Source: Sinorhizobium sp. 6-70 (GTDB taxonomy: Bacteria > Pseudomonadota > Alphaproteobacteria > Rhizobiales > Rhizobiaceae). Taken from it: a stretch of DNA of 64,000 bases. A program made the translations under genes and the position numbers. A model generated the notes under the pieces. It worked only from the letters and a program-made list of their open reading frames with translations. It was not told where the DNA came from and made no database searches. This document shows positions 1 to 7,367 of this stretch, piece after piece. Position 1 is the stretch's first letter. Each line of letters begins with the position of its first letter. Location: positions 159,207 to 223,206 of the forward strand of contig NZ_JASKLS010000011.1 in NCBI RefSeq assembly GCF_030124375.1, given 5' to 3'.

Positions 1-305
1 AAGCGATCGGTCCGGATTTCGATGTGCGCGAGCAGCTTGAGGATGTCGACACGCTCGGCGGACTGGTTTTCGCCTCGCTCGGACGCATTCCCGTTCGCGG
101 CGAGGTGGTTCAGGCCATCCCCGGTTTTGAGTTTCAGATCCTTGATGCCGACCCGCGGCGCGTCAAACGGGTGCGCATCATGCGCAAGCGCCCGCTGGCC
201 CGTCGTCGGGTGGTGAAGACGGAGCGCGAGACGTCGTCTGAAACGCCGCCCGCCGGTCGCGACACCGAGGCCGGTGCCGGATCACAGCCGGCGTCGGAAC
301 AATAG
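1..305 (+). CDS. C-terminal end of a TlyC/CorC-type CBS-domain protein (5' end outside window)
   Basis: The open frame enters at the left edge and stops at 303-305, so only about 100 C-terminal residues are visible. They resemble the CorC_HlyC (transporter-associated) domain that follows the CBS pair in hemolysin-like proteins TlyC/CorC/YbeX: a GGLVFASLGRIP stretch, a GEVV turn, and the strand pattern around FQILDADPRRVKRVRI. The tail after about residue 65 is basic and then Ser/Thr/Glu rich, with no fold suggested. In Enterobacteria and rhizobia this gene often lies directly upstream of lnt and is linked to ion transport or membrane integrity, which fits the neighbour here. Start codon and N-terminal domains cannot be judged. 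Confidence 0.8.
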   Translation, partial: AIGPDFDVREQLEDVDTLGGLVFASLGRIPVRGEVVQAIPGFEFQILDADPRRVKRVRIMRKRPLARRRVVKTERETSSETPPAGRDTEAGAGSQPASEQ

Positions 306-344
306 CCGGTCCATCGGCGCCGCCGCCTTCCCGATTTCAAAGAG

Positions 345-440
345 TTAGACCGTTTCACGGTTTAGGCGAAACCGTGAAACGATAAAGACGTGCAGCAATT
401 CAAAGCGCCATGGCGTCCTGTAAGACGCGCGGCGCTGCAG
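345..440. repeat. Composite intergenic palindrome: 13-bp perfect inverted repeat plus half a RIME1-like element
   Basis: Positions 351-363 and 369-381 form a perfect 13-bp inverted repeat around a 5-nt loop. It is followed at 389-440 by the right half of the RIME1-like repeat seen many times in this window (GCAGCAATTCAAAG, then the GACGCGCGGCGCTG palindrome). A structurally similar hairpin follows the same AAAGAGTTAGA lead-in at about 37827-37867, so the two parts are separately mobile modules. The element sits between the CBS-protein stop and lnt. The remainder of the gap (441-590) shows no gene. Confidence 0.75.
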
Positions 441-590
441 GGATCTCTTCCGATTTCCGGCGCAGCGCGATGCTGTGCAACGTATGGGATCGGGACAAGC
501 AGCCGCTTTTTTGGAAGACTGCCGCTGAATGATTCGGTCGTTTTTCCTGCGCGGCGTCGACATGTGATTCCGCGTCTATTTGGAGGCTGT

Positions 591-2186
591 ATGGCAGGGC
601 TGGCAGGCAGGATTATGCTTCTCTCCGGGGTGTCGCGGGTATTTATCGCCTTCCTCGCAGGGCTCTTGACGGTTCTCGCCCAACCGCCGTTCGGTATCTT
701 TGCGGCAGTCTTCGTCTCGTTTCCCGTCCTTGTCTGGCTGATCGATGGCGCACCGGGGGATCCTGAAAAAGGCCGGCTCGCAAGGCTTTGGCCGGCCTTG
801 TCGGTCGGCTGGAGCTTCGGTTTCGGCTATTTCCTTGGCGGCCTCTGGTGGCTTGGCAACGCCTTGCTGATCGAGGCGGATCTTTTTGCCTGGGCGCTGC
901 CGCTCGCCGTTGTCGGCCTGCCCGCCTTTCTCGCGCTCTTTTACGGTCTCGCGGTCGCGCTGGCGCGCTGTCTCTGGTCCGATGGCCTGGGCAGGATCGC
1001 CGCCCTTGCATTCGGCTTCGGCATTGCGGAATGGCTCCGCGGGTTTCTGTTCACGGGCTTTCCCTGGAATGCCATCGGCTATGCCTTGATGCCGATGCCC
1101 CTGATGATGCAGTCGGCGAGCGTCGTGAACCTTGCGACGATCAACATGCTCGCGGTCTTCGTGTTTGCGGCACCCGCGCTCATCGCCACCGGGAAGGGCG
1201 CGCGTACGGGCCTCGCGATCGCCGTCGTGCTCTTTGCCGCGCATCTCGGCTTCGGCTTCTATCGCCTTGCTCAGCCGGCGCCCCAACCGCTGGCGCCCCC
1301 GTTGACGGTGCGTCTGGTTCAGCCGGTGGTCGACCAGGCGAAAAAGCTCGATGACCGCGAACGCTCATCGGTCTTCGAGGAGCATCTCGCTCTGACGACC
1401 GCGCCGGTGGAGGACGGCGGCAAACGGCCGGACATCATTGTTTGGCCGGAAACGTCGATCCCGTTCATACTCACCGACAACCCGGACGCGCTGGCCCGCA
1501 TCGCAGAGGTCTTGGACGACGGGCAGGTCCTCATTGCCGGCGCCGTGCGCGTCGAGGATGCGGGGGCCGGCCTGCCGCGGCGCTATTACAACTCGATCTA
1601 TGTTATCGACGATCGCGGCCAGATCGTCGGGGCCGCAGACAAGGTTCACCTTGTCCCCTTTGGCGAATATCTGCCGTTCGAGGATGTTCTTGCCTCCTGG
1701 GGGCTGAGCGCTGTCGCCGCCTCGATGCCTGGCGGCTTTTCGCCTGCCCAAAGCCGCGCGCTTCTCACTCTGCCGGGCGGCAGGACGGCTTACCCGCTTA
1801 TCTGCTACGAAGCGATCTTCCCCGACGAGATCGATGGCAACGCCCCTCTTGCCGATTTCCTGCTGAACATCACCAACGACGCCTGGTTCGGCGATACGCC
1901 CGGTCCGCGCCAGCATTTTCATCAGGCGCAGTTGCGCGCCGTCGAGACCGGACGGCCGATGATCCGGTCAGCCAATAACGGTATATCAGCAATTGTTGAT
2001 GCACGTGGTGTTTTAGTGGTAGGATTGGGATACAATTACAAGGGGGTTACAGACACAATTCTGCCGGGAAAAATGCTTAGCGTAACTGATACCGCCACGC
2101 GCGGCCGAATCTTCTGGTCCATGGCCGGAATACTCTTTTTAGTTGCAGCATTTTCGCGCGCCGGTTTTAATATTAGGAAGAATTGA
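591..2186 (+). CDS. lnt: Apolipoprotein N-acyltransferase Lnt
   Basis: Inner-membrane enzyme that adds the third acyl chain to the N-terminal Cys of lipoproteins. The chosen ATG follows GGAGG and gives 531 residues, a normal length; the frame stays open further upstream but that part runs through an intergenic repeat. Roughly the first 220 residues are hydrophobic membrane segments, followed by the nitrilase-fold domain. The catalytic Glu-Lys-Cys triad is present: Glu287 in WPETSIPF, Lys351 in ADKVHLVPFGEY and Cys405 in LICYEAIF. A final hydrophobic helix precedes the C-terminus. The last 200 bases are markedly more AT-rich than the rest of the gene. It lies after a TlyC/CorC-type gene, a common arrangement. 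Confidence 0.97.
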   Translation: MAGLAGRIMLLSGVSRVFIAFLAGLLTVLAQPPFGIFAAVFVSFPVLVWLIDGAPGDPEKGRLARLWPALSVGWSFGFGYFLGGLWWLGNALLIEADLFAWALPLAVVGLPAFLALFYGLAVALARCLWSDGLGRIAALAFGFGIAEWLRGFLFTGFPWNAIGYALMPMPLMMQSASVVNLATINMLAVFVFAAPALIATGKGARTGLAIAVVLFAAHLGFGFYRLAQPAPQPLAPPLTVRLVQPVVDQAKKLDDRERSSVFEEHLALTTAPVEDGGKRPDIIVWPETSIPFILTDNPDALARIAEVLDDGQVLIAGAVRVEDAGAGLPRRYYNSIYVIDDRGQIVGAADKVHLVPFGEYLPFEDVLASWGLSAVAASMPGGFSPAQSRALLTLPGGRTAYPLICYEAIFPDEIDGNAPLADFLLNITNDAWFGDTPGPRQHFHQAQLRAVETGRPMIRSANNGISAIVDARGVLVVGLGYNYKGVTDTILPGKMLSVTDTATRGRIFWSMAGILFLVAAFSRAGFNIRKN

Positions 2187-2332
2187 CCTAAAACCCCTAA
2201 AATTGCATAGTGGCCGAATCCATCAACCTTCACCTGAGGGTGGAGCTCTTGTTTGTCGGTAAGGTTGCGACATAACGCTCCACTTGATGTCAGGTTGTGG
2301 GTAACCGAAACAGCGTGTTTAGGAACGCGGAC

Positions 2333-2752
2333 ATGATTGAAAACAAGAAAAAGCCGAACCCGATCGACATACATGTCGGGAGCAGGATTCGCCTCCGCCG
2401 GACGATGCTGGGTATGAGCCAGGAAAAGCTCGGTGAGGCCCTAGGGATCACCTTCCAGCAGATCCAGAAATACGAGAAGGGAACGAACCGCGTCGGCGCG
2501 AGCCGGTTGCAGAACATTTCTGCAATTCTCAACGTCCCGGTGTCGTTCTTCTTCGAGGATGCTCCGGGGGAAGGTCCTGGCGGCGCATCCGGCATGGCCG
2601 AGGCCTCCAGCTCCAACTACGTGGTTGATTTCCTGTCGTCCTCCGAAGGGCTTCAGCTCAACCGTGCCTTCGTCAAGATTTCCGACCCGAAGGTACGCCG
2701 GAAGCTGGTGGATCTGGTAAAGGCATTGGCCGCCGAGGCGGAAAGCGAATAA
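2333..2752 (+). CDS. praR: HTH-XRE transcriptional regulator, PraR/PhrR-like
   Basis: Protein of 139 residues with an XRE/Cro-type helix-turn-helix at about residues 12-66 (GSRIRLRRTMLGMSQEKLGE, then GITFQQIQKYEKGTNRV), followed by a short linker and a helical C-terminal part. ATG 2333 was chosen over an in-frame GTG 36 bases upstream because the protein then begins with the conserved MIENKKKPNP-type leader. In rhizobia and Azorhizobium, PraR is a repressor of biofilm, quorum-sensing and reb-type genes, and PhrR is a pH-responsive relative. Its position between lnt and metK matches my memory of the rhizobial praR locus. Family assignment is firm; the symbol is inferred from similarity and position. 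A terminator follows at once, so it is probably monocistronic. Confidence 0.85.
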   Translation: MIENKKKPNPIDIHVGSRIRLRRTMLGMSQEKLGEALGITFQQIQKYEKGTNRVGASRLQNISAILNVPVSFFFEDAPGEGPGGASGMAEASSSNYVVDFLSSSEGLQLNRAFVKISDPKVRRKLVDLVKALAAEAESE

Positions 2753-2779
2753 TCAGGGCGGTCCACCGACCACAAAAAC

Positions 2780-2805
2780 AAAGCGGCCTGAGTGCCGCTT
2801 TTTTT
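2780..2805 (+). terminator. Rho-independent terminator of the praR-like gene
   Basis: AAAGCGGC (2780-2787) pairs with GCCGCTTT (2794-2801) around a 6-nt loop and runs straight into a T tract ending at 2805. It lies 28 bases after the stop codon. Confidence 0.9.
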
Positions 2806-2820
2806 GCGCGCTTCCCCGGA

Positions 2821-2872
2821 GCGCCGCGCGTCTTGCCAGACGCGCCAAGGGCGCTGCATCGCTTTGATTTGC
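2821..2872 (-). repeat. Half RIME1-like element (reverse orientation)
   Basis: GCGCCGCGCGTCTTGCCAGA through GCTTTGATTTGC matches the right half of the RIME1-like copies in reverse, compare 52072-52128. The other palindrome half is missing. Confidence 0.7.
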
Positions 2873-2900
2873 CGCAGGAGGAATCCAGGGTGGCAGTATC

Positions 2901-2922
2901 GATATAAAGATATATTTATGTC
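2901..2922. promoter_or_regulatory. Near-perfect 22-bp AT-rich palindrome upstream of metK (operator candidate)
   Basis: GATATAAAGATATATTTATG plus TC is close to its own reverse complement, with mismatches only at two symmetric pairs, and stands out in GC-rich surroundings 75 bases before the metK start. Methionine/SAM genes of many Alphaproteobacteria are controlled by ArsR-family regulators of the SahR/SamR type that bind AT-rich palindromes like this one. I see no SAM-II riboswitch features in this leader. The identity of the regulator is inference. Confidence 0.6.
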
Positions 2923-2996
2923 GTTGTTCGCTTGTTTTTCGGCGGCAAAACCACTAACACGTTCGCACCGCTTCTTTCATTGAGGGGACTTCCCGC

Positions 2997-4280
<1,284 letters not shown>

Positions 4281-4283
4281 AGC

Positions 4284-4353
4284 CGCTGTAGCACGTTGAA
4301 TTGCTGCATGTTTTATCCTTAACGCGGCTACGGTTTAAGGAAACATGCAGCAG
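4284..4353 (-). repeat. Partial RIME1-like element (reverse orientation)
   Basis: CGCTGTAGCACGTTGAATTG joined to the CTGCATGTTTT...AAACATGCAG palindrome. The GACGCGCGGCGC half is missing. It lies 4 bases after the metK stop. Confidence 0.75.
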
Positions 4354-4477
4354 CGCAGCCGCGAGCGTTGAAAAATATTGCAATGGTCCGGTGCGCTGCT
4401 ATTCAGGCGCACCACATTGCGGGATCAAGAGCGGATGCTCCCGGTGGAGCGTCCGCTTTGCTGTTTGAAGGAAGATC

Positions 4478-5179
4478 GTGATGACTGAACCGCGCCGCGC
4501 CAGAGCCACGGAGGCCTTCTTTGGCCGCCGCAAGGGCAAGCCCTTGCGCGAACGCCAGGCTGCCCATCTCGAGCATCTGCTGCCCGCGCTCCGGCTCGAT
4601 CTCGCCGAGCCTGCGCCGGCTGACCTGACGACGCTTTTCCCGCAGCCGGTGAAGCGCATTCGCTTGGAAATCGGCTTCGGTGGCGGGGAGCATCTCGTTC
4701 ACCGCGCCGCGGAGGATCCCGCGACCGGCTTCATCGGCGTCGAGCCCTTCGTCAACTCGATGGCGAAGTTGCTCGGACAGATCGAGGCGCGAAGGCTCGC
4801 CAATGTCCGGCTCTACGATGACGACGCGACGCAGGTGCTGGACTGGCTGCCGGAGGCGTCCGTCGACCAGATCGATCTGCTCTATCCCGATCCTTGGCCG
4901 AAGCGAAAGCACTGGAAGCGGCGCTTCGTTTCCAAGGTCAACCTGGATCGGTTTGCGCGCATCCTGAAGCCCGGTGGGCACTTCTGCTTCGCCTCGGATA
5001 TCGACACCTATGTCAATTGGACGCTGCTTCACTGCCGCGACCACGCGGCCTTCGCGTGGACGGCGGAGAAATCAGCTGACTGGCTTACGCCATTCGCAGG
5101 TTGGCCGAGCACGCGCTACGAGGCCAAGGCGCGTCGGGAAGGGCGGAGCTCCGCCTACCTCACCTTTCGCCGTGTTTGA
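4478..5179 (+). CDS. trmB: tRNA (guanine-N7-)-methyltransferase
   Basis: SAM-dependent enzyme that forms m7G46 in the variable loop of tRNAs. The protein has 233 residues, the normal size. The SAM-binding motif EIGFGGGEHLVHRA is at about residue 64, the VEPFVNSMAKLL region follows, and the family signature DPWPKRKHWKRRFV is at about 140. ATG 4478 is preceded by GGAAGATCGTG. Alternative upstream starts would run into the repeat. It follows metK, which makes its methyl donor, but a repeat and about 195 bases separate them, so co-transcription is unproven. Confidence 0.96.
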   Translation: MMTEPRRARATEAFFGRRKGKPLRERQAAHLEHLLPALRLDLAEPAPADLTTLFPQPVKRIRLEIGFGGGEHLVHRAAEDPATGFIGVEPFVNSMAKLLGQIEARRLANVRLYDDDATQVLDWLPEASVDQIDLLYPDPWPKRKHWKRRFVSKVNLDRFARILKPGGHFCFASDIDTYVNWTLLHCRDHAAFAWTAEKSADWLTPFAGWPSTRYEAKARREGRSSAYLTFRRV

Positions 5180-5286
5180 GATAGCTGCGGCCCCAACGCC
5201 GTAAGCGGACGCCAAACGTGGCCTCGCCCCGCGGGGCGTTAAGGAAATAGTCGGCAGGCGCCGCCGTTCGGCGGTGATGTCATGAT

Positions 5287-5308
5287 GCGGGCGCAGCGAG
5301 GCGCCCGC
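5287..5308. terminator. GC-rich hairpin after the DUF1150 gene
   Basis: GCGGGCGC (5287-5294) pairs perfectly with GCGCCCGC (5301-5308) over a 6-nt loop, between the convergent ends of trmB and the DUF1150 gene. There is no T tract on either side, so it may be only an mRNA 3' end structure. Confidence 0.35.
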
Positions 5309-5323
5309 ACGTGTGCCTTGCCT

Positions 5324-5581
5324 TCAATGAAGGCTGACGGTGCGAAGATCGTCCTCGGCCGCCTTGAAGAAGGTGCTGGACCGATTGTCGGTCAAGAGGA
5401 TCGGCGTGCCGTCGGCGCCGAACAGGGCCCACAGGTCGATTCCGGGCCCCATTTCGGGCGCTTCCGGGAAACAACGGGAGACCTCCTCCGAACGCATCTT
5501 GCGGATATAGCCGACTTCGCCCTCGCCGAGATGCGCGAGGTCGTTCTTCGACAGCGATGTGTTGATGGCTTTCAGTCCCAT
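5324..5581 (-). CDS. DUF1150 family protein
   Basis: Protein of 85 residues with the DUF1150 pattern typical of Rhizobiales (LGEGEVGYIRKMRSEEV, then GIDLWALFGADGTPILLTDN). It is soluble and has no known biochemical role. It lies 47 bases downstream of the small heat-shock gene on the same strand with no terminator visible between, so the two are probably one transcript and this protein is probably heat-induced. The pairing with hsp20 is the main clue to function: a heat-stress or proteostasis accessory factor is possible but not shown. Confidence 0.85.
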   Translation of the reverse strand: MGLKAINTSLSKNDLAHLGEGEVGYIRKMRSEEVSRCFPEAPEMGPGIDLWALFGADGTPILLTDNRSSTFFKAAEDDLRTVSLH

Positions 5582-5628
5582 GGTGACACTCCGTGGTCGC
5601 CGGACAGGGGTGAATCCCGCCGGTTATC

Positions 5629-6060
5629 CTACTCTGGGACGGAAATGTTAATTTTCTTTACCATACGGACCGGTTCGGGCCGCACGAGGTCGACGGAAAG
5701 AAGACCGTTGCGCAGTTCGGCTCCGAGAACCTTCATGCCGTCGGCGAGAACAAAGGTGCGCTGGAACTGCCGGGCGGCAATGCCGCGGTGCAGGTACTCC
5801 CGCTCGCCCATATCGACCTGGCGGCCGCGAATGACCAACTGGTTTTCTTCGGTCGTGACGTCCAGGTCCTCCTCGGAGAAACCGGCGACGGCGAGTGTTA
5901 TCCGCAGCCGCTCCGGCGCGTCCGAAGATGCGTCGCCGCGAATGCGCTCGATATTGTAGGGTGGATATCCGTCATTGCCCTTGGCGATGCGCTCAAGGGT
6001 CTTTTCCATCGTGTCAAAGCCCAGCAGAAGCGGGCTGGTAAAGGGCGTGATCCTGCTCAT
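5629..6060 (-). CDS. ibpA: Small heat-shock protein (Hsp20/IbpA class)
   Basis: ATP-independent holdase chaperone of 143 residues. The alpha-crystallin domain spans about residues 33-130: PPYNIERI at its start, LRITLAVAGFSEEDLDVT, the HRGIAARQFQRTF region and the closing NGLLSVDLVRPEP. The C-terminal tail is short and carries KKINISV, an I-x-I-type motif. This is the class A rhizobial Hsp20 type. Transcription and translation both look heat-controlled: an RpoH-like promoter at 6126-6154 and a ROSE-like thermometer directly before the ATG. DUF1150 follows in the probable operon. The symbol is a family name; rhizobia have several paralogues. Confidence 0.93.
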   Translation of the reverse strand: MSRITPFTSPLLLGFDTMEKTLERIAKGNDGYPPYNIERIRGDASSDAPERLRITLAVAGFSEEDLDVTTEENQLVIRGRQVDMGEREYLHRGIAARQFQRTFVLADGMKVLGAELRNGLLSVDLVRPEPVRMVKKINISVPE

Positions 6061-6119
6061 GTCCCAAGTCCTTGCAGCTCAAGCGACCATGTCTTGCGGA
6101 CCTGTCAAGCAGCATCCAC
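6061..6119 (-). promoter_or_regulatory. ROSE-like RNA thermometer in the hsp20 5' UTR
   Basis: Reading the minus strand toward the start codon, the segment 6087-6068 (GTCGCTTGAGCTGCAAGGAC) folds as GUC-G(bulge)-CUUG pairing with CAAG-GAC around AGCUG. The right arm contains the AAGGA Shine-Dalgarno, and the left arm carries a single bulged G facing it. That is the hallmark of the final hairpin of ROSE thermometers controlling rhizobial small heat-shock genes. An additional CUUG...CAAG hairpin lies upstream. The UTR predicted from the RpoH-like promoter is about 59 nt. Confidence 0.75.
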
Positions 6120-6125
6120 GCCGCA

Positions 6126-6154
6126 ATATGGTAGCTGTGAGCAACGAGTGCAAG
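6126..6154 (-). promoter_or_regulatory. RpoH (sigma-32)-like promoter of hsp20-DUF1150
   Basis: On the minus strand, CTTGCA (6154-6149) and CCATAT (6131-6126) are separated by 17 bases. This is close to the alphaproteobacterial RpoH pattern CTTGAA-N17-CCATAT. The predicted start near 6119 gives a leader that covers the ROSE-like element. Confidence 0.6.
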
Positions 6155-6335
6155 CCGCTTGCCTCGGCGGCGCACGCAAATCATAGTTCGCTGCGATAAA
6201 ATCGGAGCAAGGTGAGGAAAGAGGGAACCGCGAAGCGGTTTTCAGCCGAATCCTGCGTCAATATCTCAGGATCGGTCACGTTCGTGTTTGGATCGGCGAG
6301 ATCCGCCACCCCGGTGACCAAGGAGGATCGAGAAA

Positions 6336-7280
6336 GTGTCAAACGCGAGAAAGATTATCATCGACACCGATCCCGGGCAGGACGACGCAGCCGCCATCAT
6401 GCTTGCCTTCGGTAGTCCAGAGGAGATCGACCTTCTGGGCATCACCACAGTCGCCGGCAACGTCCCGCTTTCTCTGACAGCCCGCAACGCCCGCATCATT
6501 TGCGAGCTTTGCAACAGGACGGATGTGAAGGTCTTCGCGGGGGCGGAGCGGCCGGTCGCGCGCCCGCTGGTCACGGCCGAGCATGTCCATGGCAAGACGG
6601 GACTCGACGGGCCGGCACTGGCGGAGCCGACGATGCCGCTGCAGGAGCAGGAAGCCGTCGATTTCATCATCGAGACGCTGCTCGCCGAAAAAGAGGGGAC
6701 TGTTACGCTCTGCACGCTCGGCCCCCTGACCAATATCGCGCTTGCCCTGACGAAGGCGCCGGAAGTCGCACCGCGGGTACGCGAGCTCGTGATGATGGGC
6801 GGCGGGTTCTTCGAGGGCGGCAACATCACACCGGCGGCAGAATTCAATGTTTACGTCGATCCGGAAGCCGCCGAAATCGTTTTCCGCTCCGGCATCCCGA
6901 TCGTGATGATGCCGCTTGACGTGACGCATCGCGTCCTGACCCACAAGGCCCGCGTCCAGAAGATCCGCGAGATTGGCAGTCCCGCGGCGATCGCGATGGC
7001 CGAAATGCTGGAGTTCTTCGAGCGCTTCGACATCGAAAAATACGGCACGGACGGCGGGCCGCTGCATGACCCGACGGTGATCGCCTACCTGCTGCGGCCG
7101 GACCTGTTCACCGGGCGCGACTGCAATGTCGAGATCGAGACGACCTCCGCCTTGACGGCGGGCATGACCGTCGTCGACTGGTGGCAGGTGACCGGCCGCA
7201 AGCACAATGCCAAGGTGATGCGCCACGTCGACGACGAGGGCTTTTTCGATCTCCTGACGGAGCGTCTGGCGCGCATCTGA
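6336..7280 (+). CDS. Nucleoside hydrolase (inosine/uridine-preferring family)
   Basis: Hydrolyses ribonucleosides to base and ribose. The protein has 314 residues. The calcium-binding N-terminal motif DTDPGQDDA is at residues 10-18 (Asp12 and Asp17 as ligands), the TLGPLTNIALAL segment carries the conserved Thr near 127, and the last ligand is Asp245 in GPLHDPTVIAYLL. The GTG start is chosen because AAGGAGG lies 9 bases upstream and no ATG is nearby. A ribokinase gene lies 3 kb away and could use the released ribose, though they are not in one operon. Exact substrate preference cannot be read from sequence. Confidence 0.93.
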   Translation: MSNARKIIIDTDPGQDDAAAIMLAFGSPEEIDLLGITTVAGNVPLSLTARNARIICELCNRTDVKVFAGAERPVARPLVTAEHVHGKTGLDGPALAEPTMPLQEQEAVDFIIETLLAEKEGTVTLCTLGPLTNIALALTKAPEVAPRVRELVMMGGGFFEGGNITPAAEFNVYVDPEAAEIVFRSGIPIVMMPLDVTHRVLTHKARVQKIREIGSPAAIAMAEMLEFFERFDIEKYGTDGGPLHDPTVIAYLLRPDLFTGRDCNVEIETTSALTAGMTVVDWWQVTGRKHNAKVMRHVDDEGFFDLLTERLARI

Positions 7281-7317
7281 CCGGCGCGCCGTCACGAACA
7301 ACCAGGTCCAGCAAATG

Positions 7318-7345
7318 AAGACGGCGCCTCTTGGGGCGCCGTCTT
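7318..7345. terminator. Bidirectional terminator between the nucleoside hydrolase and the chemoreceptor
   Basis: AAGACGGCGCC (7318-7328) and GGCGCCGTCTT (7335-7345) form an 11-bp perfect stem with a 6-nt loop between two convergent genes. A TTGTTGTT tract follows on the plus side. Confidence 0.85.
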
Positions 7346-7367
7346 GTTGTTCGTTCCTATCGCGGGC

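Noticed and set aside
390..590. Upstream extension of lnt by 67 codons
   Set aside because: It runs through an intergenic repeat and has no ribosome site; ATG 591 has GGAGG and gives the normal enzyme length.
2806..2996. SAM riboswitch in the metK leader
   Set aside because: I could not find the SAM-II core (conserved pseudoknot segments) or SAM-I-like four-way junction; the palindromic operator is the better candidate, though a covariance search would be decisive.
6212..6415. Small frame overlapping the start of the nucleoside hydrolase
   Set aside because: It overlaps the GTG start in another frame, has a basic random composition and no ribosome site.
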